A stretch of 64,000 nucleotides of DNA from Qipengyuania aquimaris. Its GTDB lineage: Bacteria; Pseudomonadota; Alphaproteobacteria; Sphingomonadales; Sphingomonadaceae. The notes under the pieces were generated by a model, which worked only from the letters and a program-made list of their open reading frames with translations, was not told the origin of the DNA and ran no database searches. The position numbers and the translations under genes are program-made. Position 1 is the stretch's first letter. The number at the start of each line of letters is the position of its first letter. Of this stretch, positions 1 through 9,120 are shown in pieces. The stretch spans positions 958,381 through 1,022,380 of the forward strand of contig NZ_WTYI01000001.1 of the NCBI RefSeq assembly GCF_009827445.1, written 5' to 3'.

Positions 1-1380
1 AGCGTCACCGCCATGTTCGGCGCAGAACAGGTCTCTGCAGGACCCTCCACCGTCCACACAGGCATCGTGTGCGATCCTTCGATCAACGTCGAGAAGTATG
101 TGTCGATCGACGACAACGTGTTCGATCCTTTGCTTGACGATCACGACAATCCGATGGGACCGCAGGCTACTTCCGCTAACAACCCGATCTATTTCCTTGT
201 GACGGTTGCGAACGATGGAAACGTCACCCTCACGGGCTTCGACTTCAGCGATATCCTGAGTTCGCCGGCCGGTTCGGTCTTCGCAGGAGAGCTGGATTAT
301 ACCGATCCCGCAATTGATGCATGGGTCGATCTCGACGGCGACGGCCTCCGTGATGCCGGAGAGGATTGGGCGACGGTCGACGGCGCCGATGGATCCGTCG
401 ACGGAGTCCTCGATTCAGAAGCATTGGCACCAGGCGAGAGCCTCAGCGTCTACTACACCATGCCGTTCGAAGCTGGACAGCACATCAACACTGTCACCGT
501 ATCGACCGACCAGGGTGTATCGGACAGCGATGCAGCCCACTACTTCGGGCTAAACGATCCAGCTCCAGGTGTTCGTACGCCAGGCTTCTGGCAGAACCCG
601 AACAATGGCGGCACCTTCTGGGACGGCATTGCGGATAACCAGGCACATGACGGGCCGGAATTCCCGGATGGGGATCCGAGCACTGATGGCAACCAGGACC
701 TTCTGTATACTGTCGACAGCAACAATGACGGCGTGATCGATAGCGATGACGAAGTTGGTCTGCTGATCGGCGATTATGATGGAGATGGCCTCACAGGAGC
801 AGGTGAAGACACTCTCTTCATCTCGCTTGAGGATGCCCAGGAACTCGTCGACGCATCGAGCAAGAAAGGCAACGACGTTGTTTCCAAACTCGGCCGCGAT
901 ACCGTTGCAACCTGGCTCAATTTCCTATCCGGAAACGACATCGGCGATGGTTCGGAGAACACCGCCAAGCACTATCTCGACGATGCGATCGACTGGCTGC
1001 AAAGCTACGCCGGCGCGGATAAAGGCGGTCTCGACGAAACCTTCGACTCTTTCGCTGGGACTGGCCGTATCAAGACCAGCAGCAGCGAGTGGAAGAACCC
1101 CGAAGGTCTCGATCATTCGGGCGGCGAGATCCACAATGCACTGTCCGAATACAACGAGGGTGGAACGGTCAACGGTGTGTTCGTGGCCGGCGATGGAGAC
1201 AGCCTGGCATTCCAGAATGCCCTGGCCGATGCCATCTCGGAAGGAATGTTCGAAGACACGAGCAGCACGACCTTCCGCAGCGACAGTGACAACACCGTTT
1301 ACGAAACTTCGCTCAATGCGGGCATCGTAGGTGAGAGCGCTCTGGAGATCGCGGAGGCCCAATATATCGCGGTTGCGTAG
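1..1380 (+). CDS. Acidic secreted/surface protein, C-terminal part (5' end outside window)
   Basis: The reading frame is open to the first base of the window, and the ATG at 13 has no visible ribosome binding site, so this is read as the tail of a longer protein. The first ~160 residues look like a beta-sandwich repeat (VTVANDGNVTLTGFDF) of the DUF11/SdrD-like kind. Several calcium-type acidic loops follow (DLDGDGLRDAGED, DSNNDGVIDSDD, DYDGDGLTGAGED), together with an RTPGFWQN motif seen in bacterial surface proteins. No classical RTX nonapeptide repeats are visible in the part present. The next two genes encode a type I secretion exporter and adaptor, so this is probably its substrate (inference). 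Exact function is unknown. Confidence 0.7.
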   Translation, partial: SVTAMFGAEQVSAGPSTVHTGIVCDPSINVEKYVSIDDNVFDPLLDDHDNPMGPQATSANNPIYFLVTVANDGNVTLTGFDFSDILSSPAGSVFAGELDYTDPAIDAWVDLDGDGLRDAGEDWATVDGADGSVDGVLDSEALAPGESLSVYYTMPFEAGQHINTVTVSTDQGVSDSDAAHYFGLNDPAPGVRTPGFWQNPNNGGTFWDGIADNQAHDGPEFPDGDPSTDGNQDLLYTVDSNNDGVIDSDDEVGLLIGDYDGDGLTGAGEDTLFISLEDAQELVDASSKKGNDVVSKLGRDTVATWLNFLSGNDIGDGSENTAKHYLDDAIDWLQSYAGADKGGLDETFDSFAGTGRIKTSSSEWKNPEGLDHSGGEIHNALSEYNEGGTVNGVFVAGDGDSLAFQNALADAISEGMFEDTSSTTFRSDSDNTVYETSLNAGIVGESALEIAEAQYIAVA

Positions 1381-1397
1381 CGCTAACTGACCAGCTC

Positions 1398-1427
1398 GGC
1401 ACCGCTGTCAATTCCGACGGCGGTGCC
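1398..1427 (+). repeat. Strong hairpin between substrate gene and secretion genes
   Basis: GGCACCGC (1398-1405) pairs with GCGGTGCC (1420-1427). The inner GTC/GAC extends the stem to about 12 pairs around a 6-base loop. No T-tract follows, so it is more likely an attenuating or mRNA-stabilising element between the presumed secreted protein and its exporter than a classical terminator. Confidence 0.55.
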
Positions 1428-1456
1428 AAGCCTATTCCGGGGGGAGGTAAAGGCAA

Positions 1457-3187
1457 TTGGCTGATTTGGAACATGAAGAATACGGTCCCAAGCCGCGGAT
1501 AGCACCATGGCTTTCTGAGCCGTTGAAAAAGAGCAGACCTCTTTACATGAGGGTCTTGGTCGCCGCGTTTCTGATCAATTGCTTTGCACTCGTCACAGCG
1601 CTTTTCACGATGACGGTTTACGACCGCATCGTACCCAACAATGCCACGGAATCGCTGATCGGCCTCGCTGTTGGCCTTGGCATCGTGCTCATCTTCGATT
1701 TCGTACTCAAACTCTTGCGGGCCTATTTCGTCGATATCGCAGGGGCCCGTGTCGATCGCGATATCGGCAAGGCGATATTCGAACGCATCCTCGCCCTGAG
1801 GCTGGACCTGAGCCGGCACACCACTGGTGGTTTGGCTGGCCTTGTCCGTGAGATCGAAACCCTGCGGGACTTCTTTGCATCCGCCACGATCACCGCGCTT
1901 GTAGACGTGCCCTTTACTATCATTACCCTCGCCGTGATTGCGATGGTCGGGGGTTGGCTGGTCCTGGTCCCGATCGTGATGATCCCGCTGGTGATCCTTT
2001 CCGCCATCGCCACACAGCCGGCAATGCGCCGACTGTCTTCGCAATCGCTGGACGAGGCGCTTGGCAAGCAGGCGGTCCTCGTCGAGACGATCGGAAGCCT
2101 CGAGACGGTCAAATCTTCAAACGCCGGCGATATGCTCAGCCATCGCTGGGAAGAAGCGATGAAGGGACATGCAAATGTCTCGCTTCGACAGCGCTTGACC
2201 GCCAACCTCGCAACCACCATCGCAGGCAGCGCTCAGACCATGGCCTACACCGGCATGGTCATTTTCGGCGTCTTTGCAATTGCCGAGCAGAACCTCACCA
2301 TGGGCGGATTAATCGCCTGTTCGATCTTGGCCGGCCGTGCCGTTGCACCGCTTGGAGCTATAGCCACCCTTCTCACCCGCATTCACGCCGCGCGCACCGC
2401 CTACCGGCGGATCAATACCATGATGGAAATGCCTGCCGAAGGCCCCGAAGGCCTCGGACTAGCGCCGAACATAGTGGAAGGTGCAATCGAGTTCCGCGAT
2501 GTGGATTTCCGCTATCCCGGTGCCGCAGAGCTCGCTTTGAGCGGAGTCAATTTCCGGATCGAACCTGGCGAAAACGTGGCGCTTATCGGACCGATCGGTT
2601 CCGGGAAGTCCACTATCGCACGCCTCATGATCGGGCTGTACCCGCCGACCAGCGGTCTCGTCATGATCGACGGAACTGACATCCGACAGCTGACACCCAG
2701 ATCGCTTCGCGCAAAGGCCGGGGCGTTGCTGCAGGATAACGCCCTTCTGACCGGCAGTATTCGCGAGAACATCATGCTTGGTCGTCCCGATGCGGACGAT
2801 GAAGAGATGATCCGCGCTGCAAAAATCAGCATGGCCCACGACTTCATTTCGCGCATGCCGAACGGGTACGATCTGAAGCTCGCCGACCGAGGATCCGGCC
2901 TGTCGGGCGGGCAACGGCAATCTATCGCTATGGCGCGTGCCCTGGTTGGCCAGCCTCCTATCCTTGTTTTCGATGAGCCGACATCGGCGGTCGATACGGA
3001 AACGGAAGCTAAGCTCATCAACAATCTGCGCAAGGAATTTGCAGGAAGGACCCTTGTCCTGATCACCCACCGCCCTTCCCTTCTCGCGCTCGTGGACAGG
3101 GTCATCCTGATGTCCCGCGGACGGGTGGCGATGGATGGCACCCCTGAAGACATAACGCGCAAGGTAACGAGGATAGCAGCACGATGA
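1457..3187 (+). CDS. Type I secretion ABC transporter (permease-ATPase fusion)
   Basis: Inner-membrane exporter that powers one-step secretion of a protein across both membranes. The 576 residues begin with a transmembrane domain (residues ~30-310) followed by an ATPase domain. Walker A is GPIGSGKST (378-386), the Q-loop is near 426, the signature LSGGQ is at 482-486 and Walker B is ILVFDEP (502-508). It lacks the N-terminal peptidase-like C39 domain of HlyB/LapB proteins, so its length and layout are PrtD-like. The start is a TTG at 1457 preceded by GGGGAGG nine bases upstream; no ATG fits better. It is translationally coupled to the adaptor gene by an ATGA overlap. Confidence 0.92.
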   Translation: MADLEHEEYGPKPRIAPWLSEPLKKSRPLYMRVLVAAFLINCFALVTALFTMTVYDRIVPNNATESLIGLAVGLGIVLIFDFVLKLLRAYFVDIAGARVDRDIGKAIFERILALRLDLSRHTTGGLAGLVREIETLRDFFASATITALVDVPFTIITLAVIAMVGGWLVLVPIVMIPLVILSAIATQPAMRRLSSQSLDEALGKQAVLVETIGSLETVKSSNAGDMLSHRWEEAMKGHANVSLRQRLTANLATTIAGSAQTMAYTGMVIFGVFAIAEQNLTMGGLIACSILAGRAVAPLGAIATLLTRIHAARTAYRRINTMMEMPAEGPEGLGLAPNIVEGAIEFRDVDFRYPGAAELALSGVNFRIEPGENVALIGPIGSGKSTIARLMIGLYPPTSGLVMIDGTDIRQLTPRSLRAKAGALLQDNALLTGSIRENIMLGRPDADDEEMIRAAKISMAHDFISRMPNGYDLKLADRGSGLSGGQRQSIAMARALVGQPPILVFDEPTSAVDTETEAKLINNLRKEFAGRTLVLITHRPSLLALVDRVILMSRGRVAMDGTPEDITRKVTRIAAR

Positions 3188-4500
3188 ACGCTTTCTCAAA
3201 AATCACGAGCCAACTCCTTGGCGAAGATGGCGAATTCGAAGCCCAGGAGATCAAGGCCAGAAAATCCTCGAACATCATCCTGTGGTCGATTGCCGCGTTT
3301 ACCGTGCTTGCGGTCATCTGGGCGGCATTCACGACTGTGGAGCGAACAGTCCGCGCTGCTGGGCGGGTTGTTCCGAGTTCGAAATTGCAGGTTGTCTCCA
3401 ACCTGGAAGGTGGTGTCGTCCAAGAAATCATGGTGACGGCAGGCAAGGAAGTCCGGCGCGGCGAAATCCTGGTGCGGCTCAACCCAGCGATCACGGGCTC
3501 GGCCCTCGACAGTTCGGAAGCAGGTGTCAGCGCACTCGAAGCCCGCATCGCCCGCCTTCGCGCCGAAGTCAGTGGCGGCGCGCCTGACTATGGGTCCCTA
3601 CCCTCTGACCAAATTGCCATCGAAAGGTCGCTTCACAGCGCTCGATCAGCCGAATTGAGCAGCCTGCGGTCAGCTGGTGAGGCACGCATTGTCCAGGCCC
3701 GCAGGTCCGTCGCAGAAGCCCAATCGATCCTGACCGCACGACGCTCGAATCTCGTCACTGCGGAACGCGAGCTCACGATGCTGAGGCCGTTGGCAGAGCA
3801 AAAGATCGTCCCGCAAATCGAGCTGATCCAGGCCGAAAACGCAGCGCAGGTGGCCGCGAGTGAAGTCTCCGCAGCTGAAGCGTCCCTCGCTCGCGCTCAG
3901 TCGAGCATTGCCGAAGCGCAGGCTGCCCTCGCCCAGCAAGTGAGCGATTGGCGCAGTCGGGCAGGGATGGAGCTCTCCCAGGCGCAGGCTGACCTTTCCG
4001 TCCAGCAGATGACGCTGCCCGGTCTCGAGGACCGGGTCGACCGCACGGTCATCCGCGCACCGATGAGCGGCTTGGTCAATCGCGTGTTCGTCACCACGGT
4101 CGGCGGCACGGTTGCGTCGGGCGAACCGATCGTGGAGATCGTCCCGACCGACGATGCGCTTTATGTCGAAGCGATGGTGCGGCCGCAGGATATTGCGAAC
4201 GTGGGTTTGTCGCAGAACGCCTTCGTGGAGATTACAGCCTACAACCCTGCAATCTTCGGCAAGATGGCGGGAACCGTCACCTCGATTTCGCCAGACGCGG
4301 TCGTGAACGAAGACACCGGAGAGAGCTTCTATACGGTCGAGGTCCAGACAACCGACGTCCTGAAAGACCAGGATGGAAACCCGTTGGAAATCGGCCCAGG
4401 AATGGTAGCGAATGTTAGCCTGCTAGGCGAAGAACGCTCGATCCTGTCTTACCTCTTCACTCCGATCACATGGCTCAAGGAACGGGCGTTCCGCGAATAG
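3184..4500 (+). CDS. HlyD-family type I secretion adaptor (membrane fusion protein)
   Basis: Periplasmic adaptor that links the ABC exporter to an outer-membrane TolC-type channel. One transmembrane helix lies at about residues 30-50, followed by a lipoyl-like half. A long Ala/Glu/Arg/Gln-rich coiled coil (~100-270) comes next, then the second lipoyl half and a beta-barrel region (VIRAPMSGLVNRV, GPGMVANVSLL). The 438 residues match the family. It overlaps the exporter by ATGA at 3184. No TolC-like gene is in the window, so the outer-membrane partner must be encoded elsewhere. Confidence 0.93.
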   Translation: MNAFSKITSQLLGEDGEFEAQEIKARKSSNIILWSIAAFTVLAVIWAAFTTVERTVRAAGRVVPSSKLQVVSNLEGGVVQEIMVTAGKEVRRGEILVRLNPAITGSALDSSEAGVSALEARIARLRAEVSGGAPDYGSLPSDQIAIERSLHSARSAELSSLRSAGEARIVQARRSVAEAQSILTARRSNLVTAERELTMLRPLAEQKIVPQIELIQAENAAQVAASEVSAAEASLARAQSSIAEAQAALAQQVSDWRSRAGMELSQAQADLSVQQMTLPGLEDRVDRTVIRAPMSGLVNRVFVTTVGGTVASGEPIVEIVPTDDALYVEAMVRPQDIANVGLSQNAFVEITAYNPAIFGKMAGTVTSISPDAVVNEDTGESFYTVEVQTTDVLKDQDGNPLEIGPGMVANVSLLGEERSILSYLFTPITWLKERAFRE

Positions 4501-4510
4501 CTATTCTCGG

Positions 4511-4696
4511 TCAGTCGCGCTTCTTTGGCTTCACCAGAGACTGGGCCTGACGCTCATCCTGCGGATAATCCTCGGGAGAAACGCTCGACTGGTTTTTCAG
4601 GGCGATATGGTCTTCGACTATACCACCGTCGCGCGAGGCGCCTTCGTCGTTATCGGTCGAGGCATCCTGCGGATCATCGTCGATTTCGTATTCCAT
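4511..4696 (-). CDS. Small acidic hypothetical protein (61 aa)
   Basis: The 61-residue protein starts MEYEIDDDPQ, is very rich in Asp/Glu in its first half and ends in a basic KPKKRD tail. An AAGGAG ribosome binding site (4705-4710 read on the minus strand) stands eight bases before the ATG at 4696 and decides this start over the upstream in-frame one. It lies downstream of the antiporter gene and converges on the HlyD gene. No family recognised; the ribosome binding site is the main support for it being real. Confidence 0.6.
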   Translation of the reverse strand: MEYEIDDDPQDASTDNDEGASRDGGIVEDHIALKNQSSVSPEDYPQDERQAQSLVKPKKRD

Positions 4697-4760
4697 TTCG
4701 GAAGCTCCTTTCCTCAAAGAACGAAGCTTGCCAACGCACGGTTCCTTCCGAGCAATAAGC

Positions 4761-6617
4761 TTATTTTTCCCGATTGAGGATTTCGTCCATTTGCTCTCGC
4801 AGGATCGGATCCCACTCCTCGCGCAACTCGCGGACGCGGGTCATGAGTTCCTCGTTCTCGTGGAAAGGAACACCGACGCGGTAGAGGCTGGCAACTTCGG
4901 GCATGGCGGCGCGATCGTTCTTTTCAAACGCATCCGTAGCGGCCTGGGCCTGTTCCCGGTTCATCCCAAGCGCCTCGTAGGCCGAGCGGCCGATCCTTAG
5001 GCTTGAATCATAAGTCTCGCGAATGATGTCCCGGCAACCGAACGCCCACAGATCGTATACGTGATTGCGGTCGATCGCCCGGGCGGTGATGTGGACGTGC
5101 GGGTAATTTTTGAGGACGTGCTTCACGAGCTTGTCAATCTGCTCCCTCTCATCCAGCGCGACGACGAGAAGCTTGGCGTTTTCGATACCCGCCGACACAA
5201 GCAGATCCGGGCGGGTGGCATCCCCGAAGTATGTGCGAAAGCCAAATTTGCGTACGATCTCCAATTGGGCGCTGTCATAATCTATCACCGTGGTCGAATA
5301 GCCTGCAAGCTGCAGCATGCGATCGACGATGCCTCCTACGCGGCCGCGCCCTGCAATGATGACGGGATTCTCCTCGTCGATCGCGTCGGGCTCACGTTCC
5401 TGACCCTTGCAATAGAACCTCGCAATACCCTTGTCGTAGAAGATGAACAGGAGCGGCGTGGCTAGCATTGTGAGCGCCACGACCAGCAGCAGCAGGTCTG
5501 CCTGGGCCTGGCCGAATACCGCATTGGCGACGGCGAAAGAGATCAGGACGAAGGCAAACTCGCCAGCCTGCGGCAGGCTGAGGGCGAACAGCCACAGGGC
5601 TTGCCTTCTCAACCCGTAGAACCAGCCTACTGCGAACAACACAGCGAACTTCGCTGCGATCGTCACGGCTGCCCAGAACAGCACCGATTGCCACATCTGG
5701 CTGGCCAGGACGAAGTCGATCCCGGCACCCACGGTAATGAAGAACAGCCCCAGAAGTAGTCCCTTGAAGGGGTTTAAGTCGCTCTCGAGTTCGTGCCGGT
5801 ACTCACTTGTTGCGAGGACGACACCCGCGACGAATGCGCCAAGGGCGGGAGACAGGCCCACAAGCGACATAAGCAGGGCGATGCCGATCACCACACCCAA
5901 TGCGGCAGCAGTGAAGAGCTCGCGCAAATTGGCTGCCGCGATGTAGCGGAACAGCGGACGGACCGCGAAAATCCCGATACCGATGACTACGGCCACTGCC
6001 GCAAGTCTGCAAAGCGCCGCAAGCCATACTGGCATCGACGCCGTAAGATCGATGCCTCCGTGACCGCCCTCCCCGCCGTGGGCTGCTCCTGCACCATAGA
6101 GTTCGGGCATCGCGAGGAGCGGAAGCAAGGCGAGGATCGGGATGACCGCGACGTCCTGCACGAGGAGGACCGAGAAACTCGCCTCCCCGCCCTCGCTCTT
6201 CATGAGGTTCTTCTCGGTCAGCGTCTGAACGATGATGGCGGTGGACGAAAGCGCCAGGACCATACCGATCGCGAGCGCCGTCTGCCATGGATTGCCGTCA
6301 AGCAGGGCGATCCCCATGAGTGCAAGCGTCGTCAGGAGAACTTGCCCGCCGCCTAGGCCGAGGAGCTTTCCCCGCATTGCCCAAAGTCGTTGCGGCTCCA
6401 TCTCCAGGCCGATGATGAAGAGCATCATCACGACCCCGAATTCGGCAAAGACCTGCAGCGCTTCGACGTCGACATTGCCTGCTGCAAGCAGTGGGCTGAT
6501 TGCCATTCCGGCAAGGAGGTAGCCAAGCACCGAACCCAGTCCGAACCGGGTCGCGAGCGGAACCGCTACTACCCCTGCGGCGAGGATCAGGAAGGCGAGA
6601 ACCAGAAACGAAGTCAT
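4761..6617 (-). CDS. Monovalent cation:proton antiporter, CPA2/KefB type
   Basis: Integral membrane potassium (or sodium)/proton antiporter with a regulatory nucleotide-binding domain. The first ~385 residues hold a dozen or so hydrophobic segments of the Na+/H+ exchanger fold, with a His/Gly-rich loop near 180-195 (HGGEGGHGG). From about residue 395 there is a TrkA-N/RCK domain with the dinucleotide motif GRGRVGG and the acidic strand end VIDYD. The protein ends in a charged segment without a TrkA-C domain. At 618 aa it is the usual KefB/KefC size. It sits 23 bases downstream of lpdA, so it may be co-transcribed. Ion specificity cannot be read from sequence. Confidence 0.9.
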   Translation of the reverse strand: MTSFLVLAFLILAAGVVAVPLATRFGLGSVLGYLLAGMAISPLLAAGNVDVEALQVFAEFGVVMMLFIIGLEMEPQRLWAMRGKLLGLGGGQVLLTTLALMGIALLDGNPWQTALAIGMVLALSSTAIIVQTLTEKNLMKSEGGEASFSVLLVQDVAVIPILALLPLLAMPELYGAGAAHGGEGGHGGIDLTASMPVWLAALCRLAAVAVVIGIGIFAVRPLFRYIAAANLRELFTAAALGVVIGIALLMSLVGLSPALGAFVAGVVLATSEYRHELESDLNPFKGLLLGLFFITVGAGIDFVLASQMWQSVLFWAAVTIAAKFAVLFAVGWFYGLRRQALWLFALSLPQAGEFAFVLISFAVANAVFGQAQADLLLLVVALTMLATPLLFIFYDKGIARFYCKGQEREPDAIDEENPVIIAGRGRVGGIVDRMLQLAGYSTTVIDYDSAQLEIVRKFGFRTYFGDATRPDLLVSAGIENAKLLVVALDEREQIDKLVKHVLKNYPHVHITARAIDRNHVYDLWAFGCRDIIRETYDSSLRIGRSAYEALGMNREQAQAATDAFEKNDRAAMPEVASLYRVGVPFHENEELMTRVRELREEWDPILREQMDEILNREK

Positions 6618-6640
6618 GCCGTCCTTCCTGCCCTACGGGA

Positions 6641-8053
6641 TCAGATGTGCAAAGCCCGTCCGTAGCTCGCTAAGACGCTTTCATGCATGCTTTCGCTGAT
6701 GGTCGGGTGCGGGAAGACGGTGTTCATCAGTTCCGCCTCGGTCGTCTCCAACGTCTTGCCGACGACGAAGCCCTGAATCATCTCGGTCACTTCGGCACCG
6801 ACCATGTGCGCGCCGAGCAGTTCGCCGGTCTTCGCATCGAACACGGTCTTCACGAAGCCTTCCGCCTCGCCCAGCGCGATGGCTTTGCCGTTGCCGATGA
6901 ACGGAAAAGTGCCCGCCTTCACCGAATAGCCGGCTTCCTTGGCCTTCGCCTCGGTCAGGCCGACGCTGGCGATCTGCGGATGGCAATAGGTGCAGCCCGG
7001 GATGTTGCTCCGGTCGAGCGGGTGCGGGTGGACGTCCTTGTTGCCCAGTTCCTTGGCGATAGCCTCGGCACAGGTGACGCCTTCGTGGCTCGCCTTGTGC
7101 GCCAGCCAGGGGCCGGGTGTGCAGTCGCCGATGGCCCAGAGGCCCTTCGACTTGGTGCGGCCATAATCGTCGATCTGGATGAAGCCGCGGTCCATCTCGG
7201 TCAGCTTTTCCAACCCGATGTTCTCCGTGTTCGGCACGATGCCGATGGCGGTGATGCAGTGGGTGAACTCGGTTTCCGAGACCTTGCCCTTGCTGTCCTT
7301 GATCTTGGCCTTCACGCCCTTGTCGGAGACTTTGATGTCCTCGACACCAGCGCCGGTCATGATGGTCATGCCCTGCTTGGTCAGGCTCTTTTCGAGGAAG
7401 GCGGAGACATCCTTGTCTTCCACCGGCACGATGCGGTCGAGCATTTCGACCACGGTCACATCGCAGCCCATATCATTATAGAAGCTGGCGAATTCGATGC
7501 CGATCGCGCCCGAGCCGATCACGAGCAGCTTCTTGGGCATTTCCGGCGGTGTCATCGCATGGCGATAGGTCCACACGCGCTTGCCGTCGGCAGGGGCGAA
7601 AGGCAGGTCGCGGGCGCGCGCGCCGGTGGCGACGATCACGTGCTTGGCGGTGAGCTTCTCTTCGCCCTTCTCGCCTTTCACGGTCAGGCTGGTCGGGCCG
7701 GTCAGCGTGCCCTCGCCCATGTGCACCGTAATCTTGTTCTTCTTCATCAGGTGCGTGACGCCCTGGTTGAGCTGCTTCGCAACGCCGCGGCTGCGCTTCA
7801 CCACAGCTTCCAAATCCGCTTCGATCTTGCCTGCGATCTTCAGGCCATAGTCGCTGGCGTGCTGGGCGTAATGCAGGATCTCGGCCGAACGCAGCAGCGC
7901 CTTGGTCGGAATGCAACCCCAGTTGAGACAGATGCCTCCCAACAGCTCGCGTTCTACGATGGCGGTCTTCAGGCCCAGCTGTGCGCAGCGGATTGCAGCG
8001 ACATAGCCTCCGGGTCCGGAGCCGAGAACGATGACGTCGTATTGGGTAGACAT
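6641..8053 (-). CDS. lpdA: Dihydrolipoyl dehydrogenase (E3)
   Basis: FAD enzyme that reoxidises dihydrolipoamide on 2-oxoacid dehydrogenase complexes, producing NADH. An N-terminal FAD motif GSGPGG (11-16) is followed by the redox-active disulfide in GGICLNWGCIPTKAL (Cys42/Cys47). A second nucleotide motif GSGAIG and the C-terminal catalytic HPTISE are also present. The 470 residues match the family. The E2 subunit gene pdhC lies 1.6 kb upstream on the same strand, which makes this most likely the E3 serving pyruvate dehydrogenase. A shared role with the 2-oxoglutarate complex cannot be excluded. Confidence 0.97.
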   Translation of the reverse strand: MSTQYDVIVLGSGPGGYVAAIRCAQLGLKTAIVERELLGGICLNWGCIPTKALLRSAEILHYAQHASDYGLKIAGKIEADLEAVVKRSRGVAKQLNQGVTHLMKKNKITVHMGEGTLTGPTSLTVKGEKGEEKLTAKHVIVATGARARDLPFAPADGKRVWTYRHAMTPPEMPKKLLVIGSGAIGIEFASFYNDMGCDVTVVEMLDRIVPVEDKDVSAFLEKSLTKQGMTIMTGAGVEDIKVSDKGVKAKIKDSKGKVSETEFTHCITAIGIVPNTENIGLEKLTEMDRGFIQIDDYGRTKSKGLWAIGDCTPGPWLAHKASHEGVTCAEAIAKELGNKDVHPHPLDRSNIPGCTYCHPQIASVGLTEAKAKEAGYSVKAGTFPFIGNGKAIALGEAEGFVKTVFDAKTGELLGAHMVGAEVTEMIQGFVVGKTLETTEAELMNTVFPHPTISESMHESVLASYGRALHI

Positions 8054-8219
8054 TTGGATTTAGCCTTCGGTCTGTCCGACAGAGTGGAACACATGGAACA
8101 CGGTCCTGCAGGTAAAAACCGTGAAGGACGCGTCAGTGGAAGTAAAATAGGTATTCGTGGGAGTCATCGGCGCGCTCATGCAGGCATCTTAACGCCGAAC
8201 GGAAGCGGTAGGACAGGTG
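8054..8219 (-). other. Intergenic stretch between thioesterase gene and lpdA
   Basis: 166 bases upstream of lpdA. On the minus strand there is a 39-codon frame (8179 to 8060) without a ribosome binding site or recognisable composition, which I do not call as a gene. The gap is long for this cluster, so a separate lpdA promoter is plausible, but no clear -35/-10 pair was recognised. Confidence 0.4.
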
Positions 8220-8594
8220 TCATGCCCACCGCTCCGCCACGGCACGCGGGCGGTCATCTTCGTCGAGCAGGACGAATTTAAACGTGCCCTGCGCCACCCT
8301 GGTTTCTGCAACCCCATTGCGTTCGCGGGCGATGGCCTCGGCTGTGATCGTGAGCGAGGTGTTACCGGTGTTCGCAATCTCGCAATAGACCGACAATTCG
8401 TCACCCACCTGCATCGCGCCGGGAAAGGCGAAGTCGGTGGCCGAAACGACCACCGCTTTGCCCTGCCCTTCGCGGCTCGCCAGCGAACCGGCACCAAGCG
8501 CCATCTGGCTCATCAGCCACCCGCCAAACACGCCCCCGTAAGGGTTCGTGTCGGCAGGCATGGCCGTGACGCGAATGAGGGGTTCACGTGCCAA
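8220..8594 (-). CDS. Hotdog-fold acyl-CoA thioesterase (YciA-like)
   Basis: Cytosolic hotdog-fold hydrolase of acyl-CoA thioesters. The diagnostic segment is RVTAMPADTNPYGGVFGGW, which gives the active-site turn and the start of the central helix. The strand SATDFAFPGAMQVGD and the substrate-side segment TAEAIARER follow. Two TTG codons could start it. The one at 8603 overlaps the preceding lipoprotein stop (TTGA). The one at 8594 gives MAREPLIRVTAMP, which aligns with the start of the truncated copy at 9243, so 8594 is preferred with low certainty. Substrate length preference cannot be predicted. Confidence 0.8.
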   Translation of the reverse strand: MAREPLIRVTAMPADTNPYGGVFGGWLMSQMALGAGSLASREGQGKAVVVSATDFAFPGAMQVGDELSVYCEIANTGNTSLTITAEAIARERNGVAETRVAQGTFKFVLLDEDDRPRAVAERWA

Positions 8595-8599
8595 GCGAA

Positions 8600-9043
8600 T
8601 CAACCCGCCTGATTGGTGAGGTAGGAGCCATTAATCCAGCCCGACTGGCACTGGCCGTCATAGGCGCGGCGATCCGCAACCGGCGTACCGGTGCCGCAGT
8701 CGGCCGCATTCTTGGAGTAAACCACACCGACCCAATCGCCTTCGTTCTCGCAGATCGAAACCATCTGTCCCGGCTGGAGCAGGTCGGTTTGATCAGCAGT
8801 CGCATCGGGAGCCGAATGCACGGTGAGTACTTGGCCTTCCAGCGTGTCGAGCGCGCCCACGGTTCCGGCAGAGCCGCACGCATCCATGTTCGCTTCACCG
8901 CCATACATGACGGGGCGAGCAGCCATGGTCGCATCGGCAGGTGCGGTTGCCACTACGTCGTTGGCGGGCGCTTCTTCGGCTTCCTGCGAACAGGCTGCGA
9001 GCGCCAGCGCGAGCGCCGGAATGGCGATTGCAGTGCGGATCAT
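8600..9043 (-). CDS. Small lipoprotein with SH3-like domain
   Basis: A signal peptide ends in the lipobox LALAACS, so Cys18 is the predicted lipidated residue. An Ala/Glu-rich linker follows and then an SH3b-like fold (VLTVHSAPD, CENEGDWVGVVYS, SGWINGSYL) with Cys pairs that may form disulfides. A strong AGGAG lies seven bases before the ATG at 9043. The product is probably membrane-anchored in the periplasm. Molecular role unknown; bacterial SH3 domains often bind peptidoglycan or proteins. It abuts the thioesterase gene directly. Confidence 0.75.
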   Translation of the reverse strand: MIRTAIAIPALALALAACSQEAEEAPANDVVATAPADATMAARPVMYGGEANMDACGSAGTVGALDTLEGQVLTVHSAPDATADQTDLLQPGQMVSICENEGDWVGVVYSKNAADCGTGTPVADRRAYDGQCQSGWINGSYLTNQAG

Positions 9044-9120
9044 GATGTTTCTCCTCTATTCAGGCGGACGGTGTGCCTGCCCTCTTTTTAACGAACCGTG
9101 CGGACGGGGATTTGTGTCCG

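Noticed and set aside
8060..8179. 39-codon minus-strand frame between thioesterase and lpdA genes
   Set aside because: No ribosome binding site, odd composition and no similarity recognised.
6683..8281. 532-codon open frame on the plus strand
   Set aside because: Antisense to lpdA and without family-like sequence.
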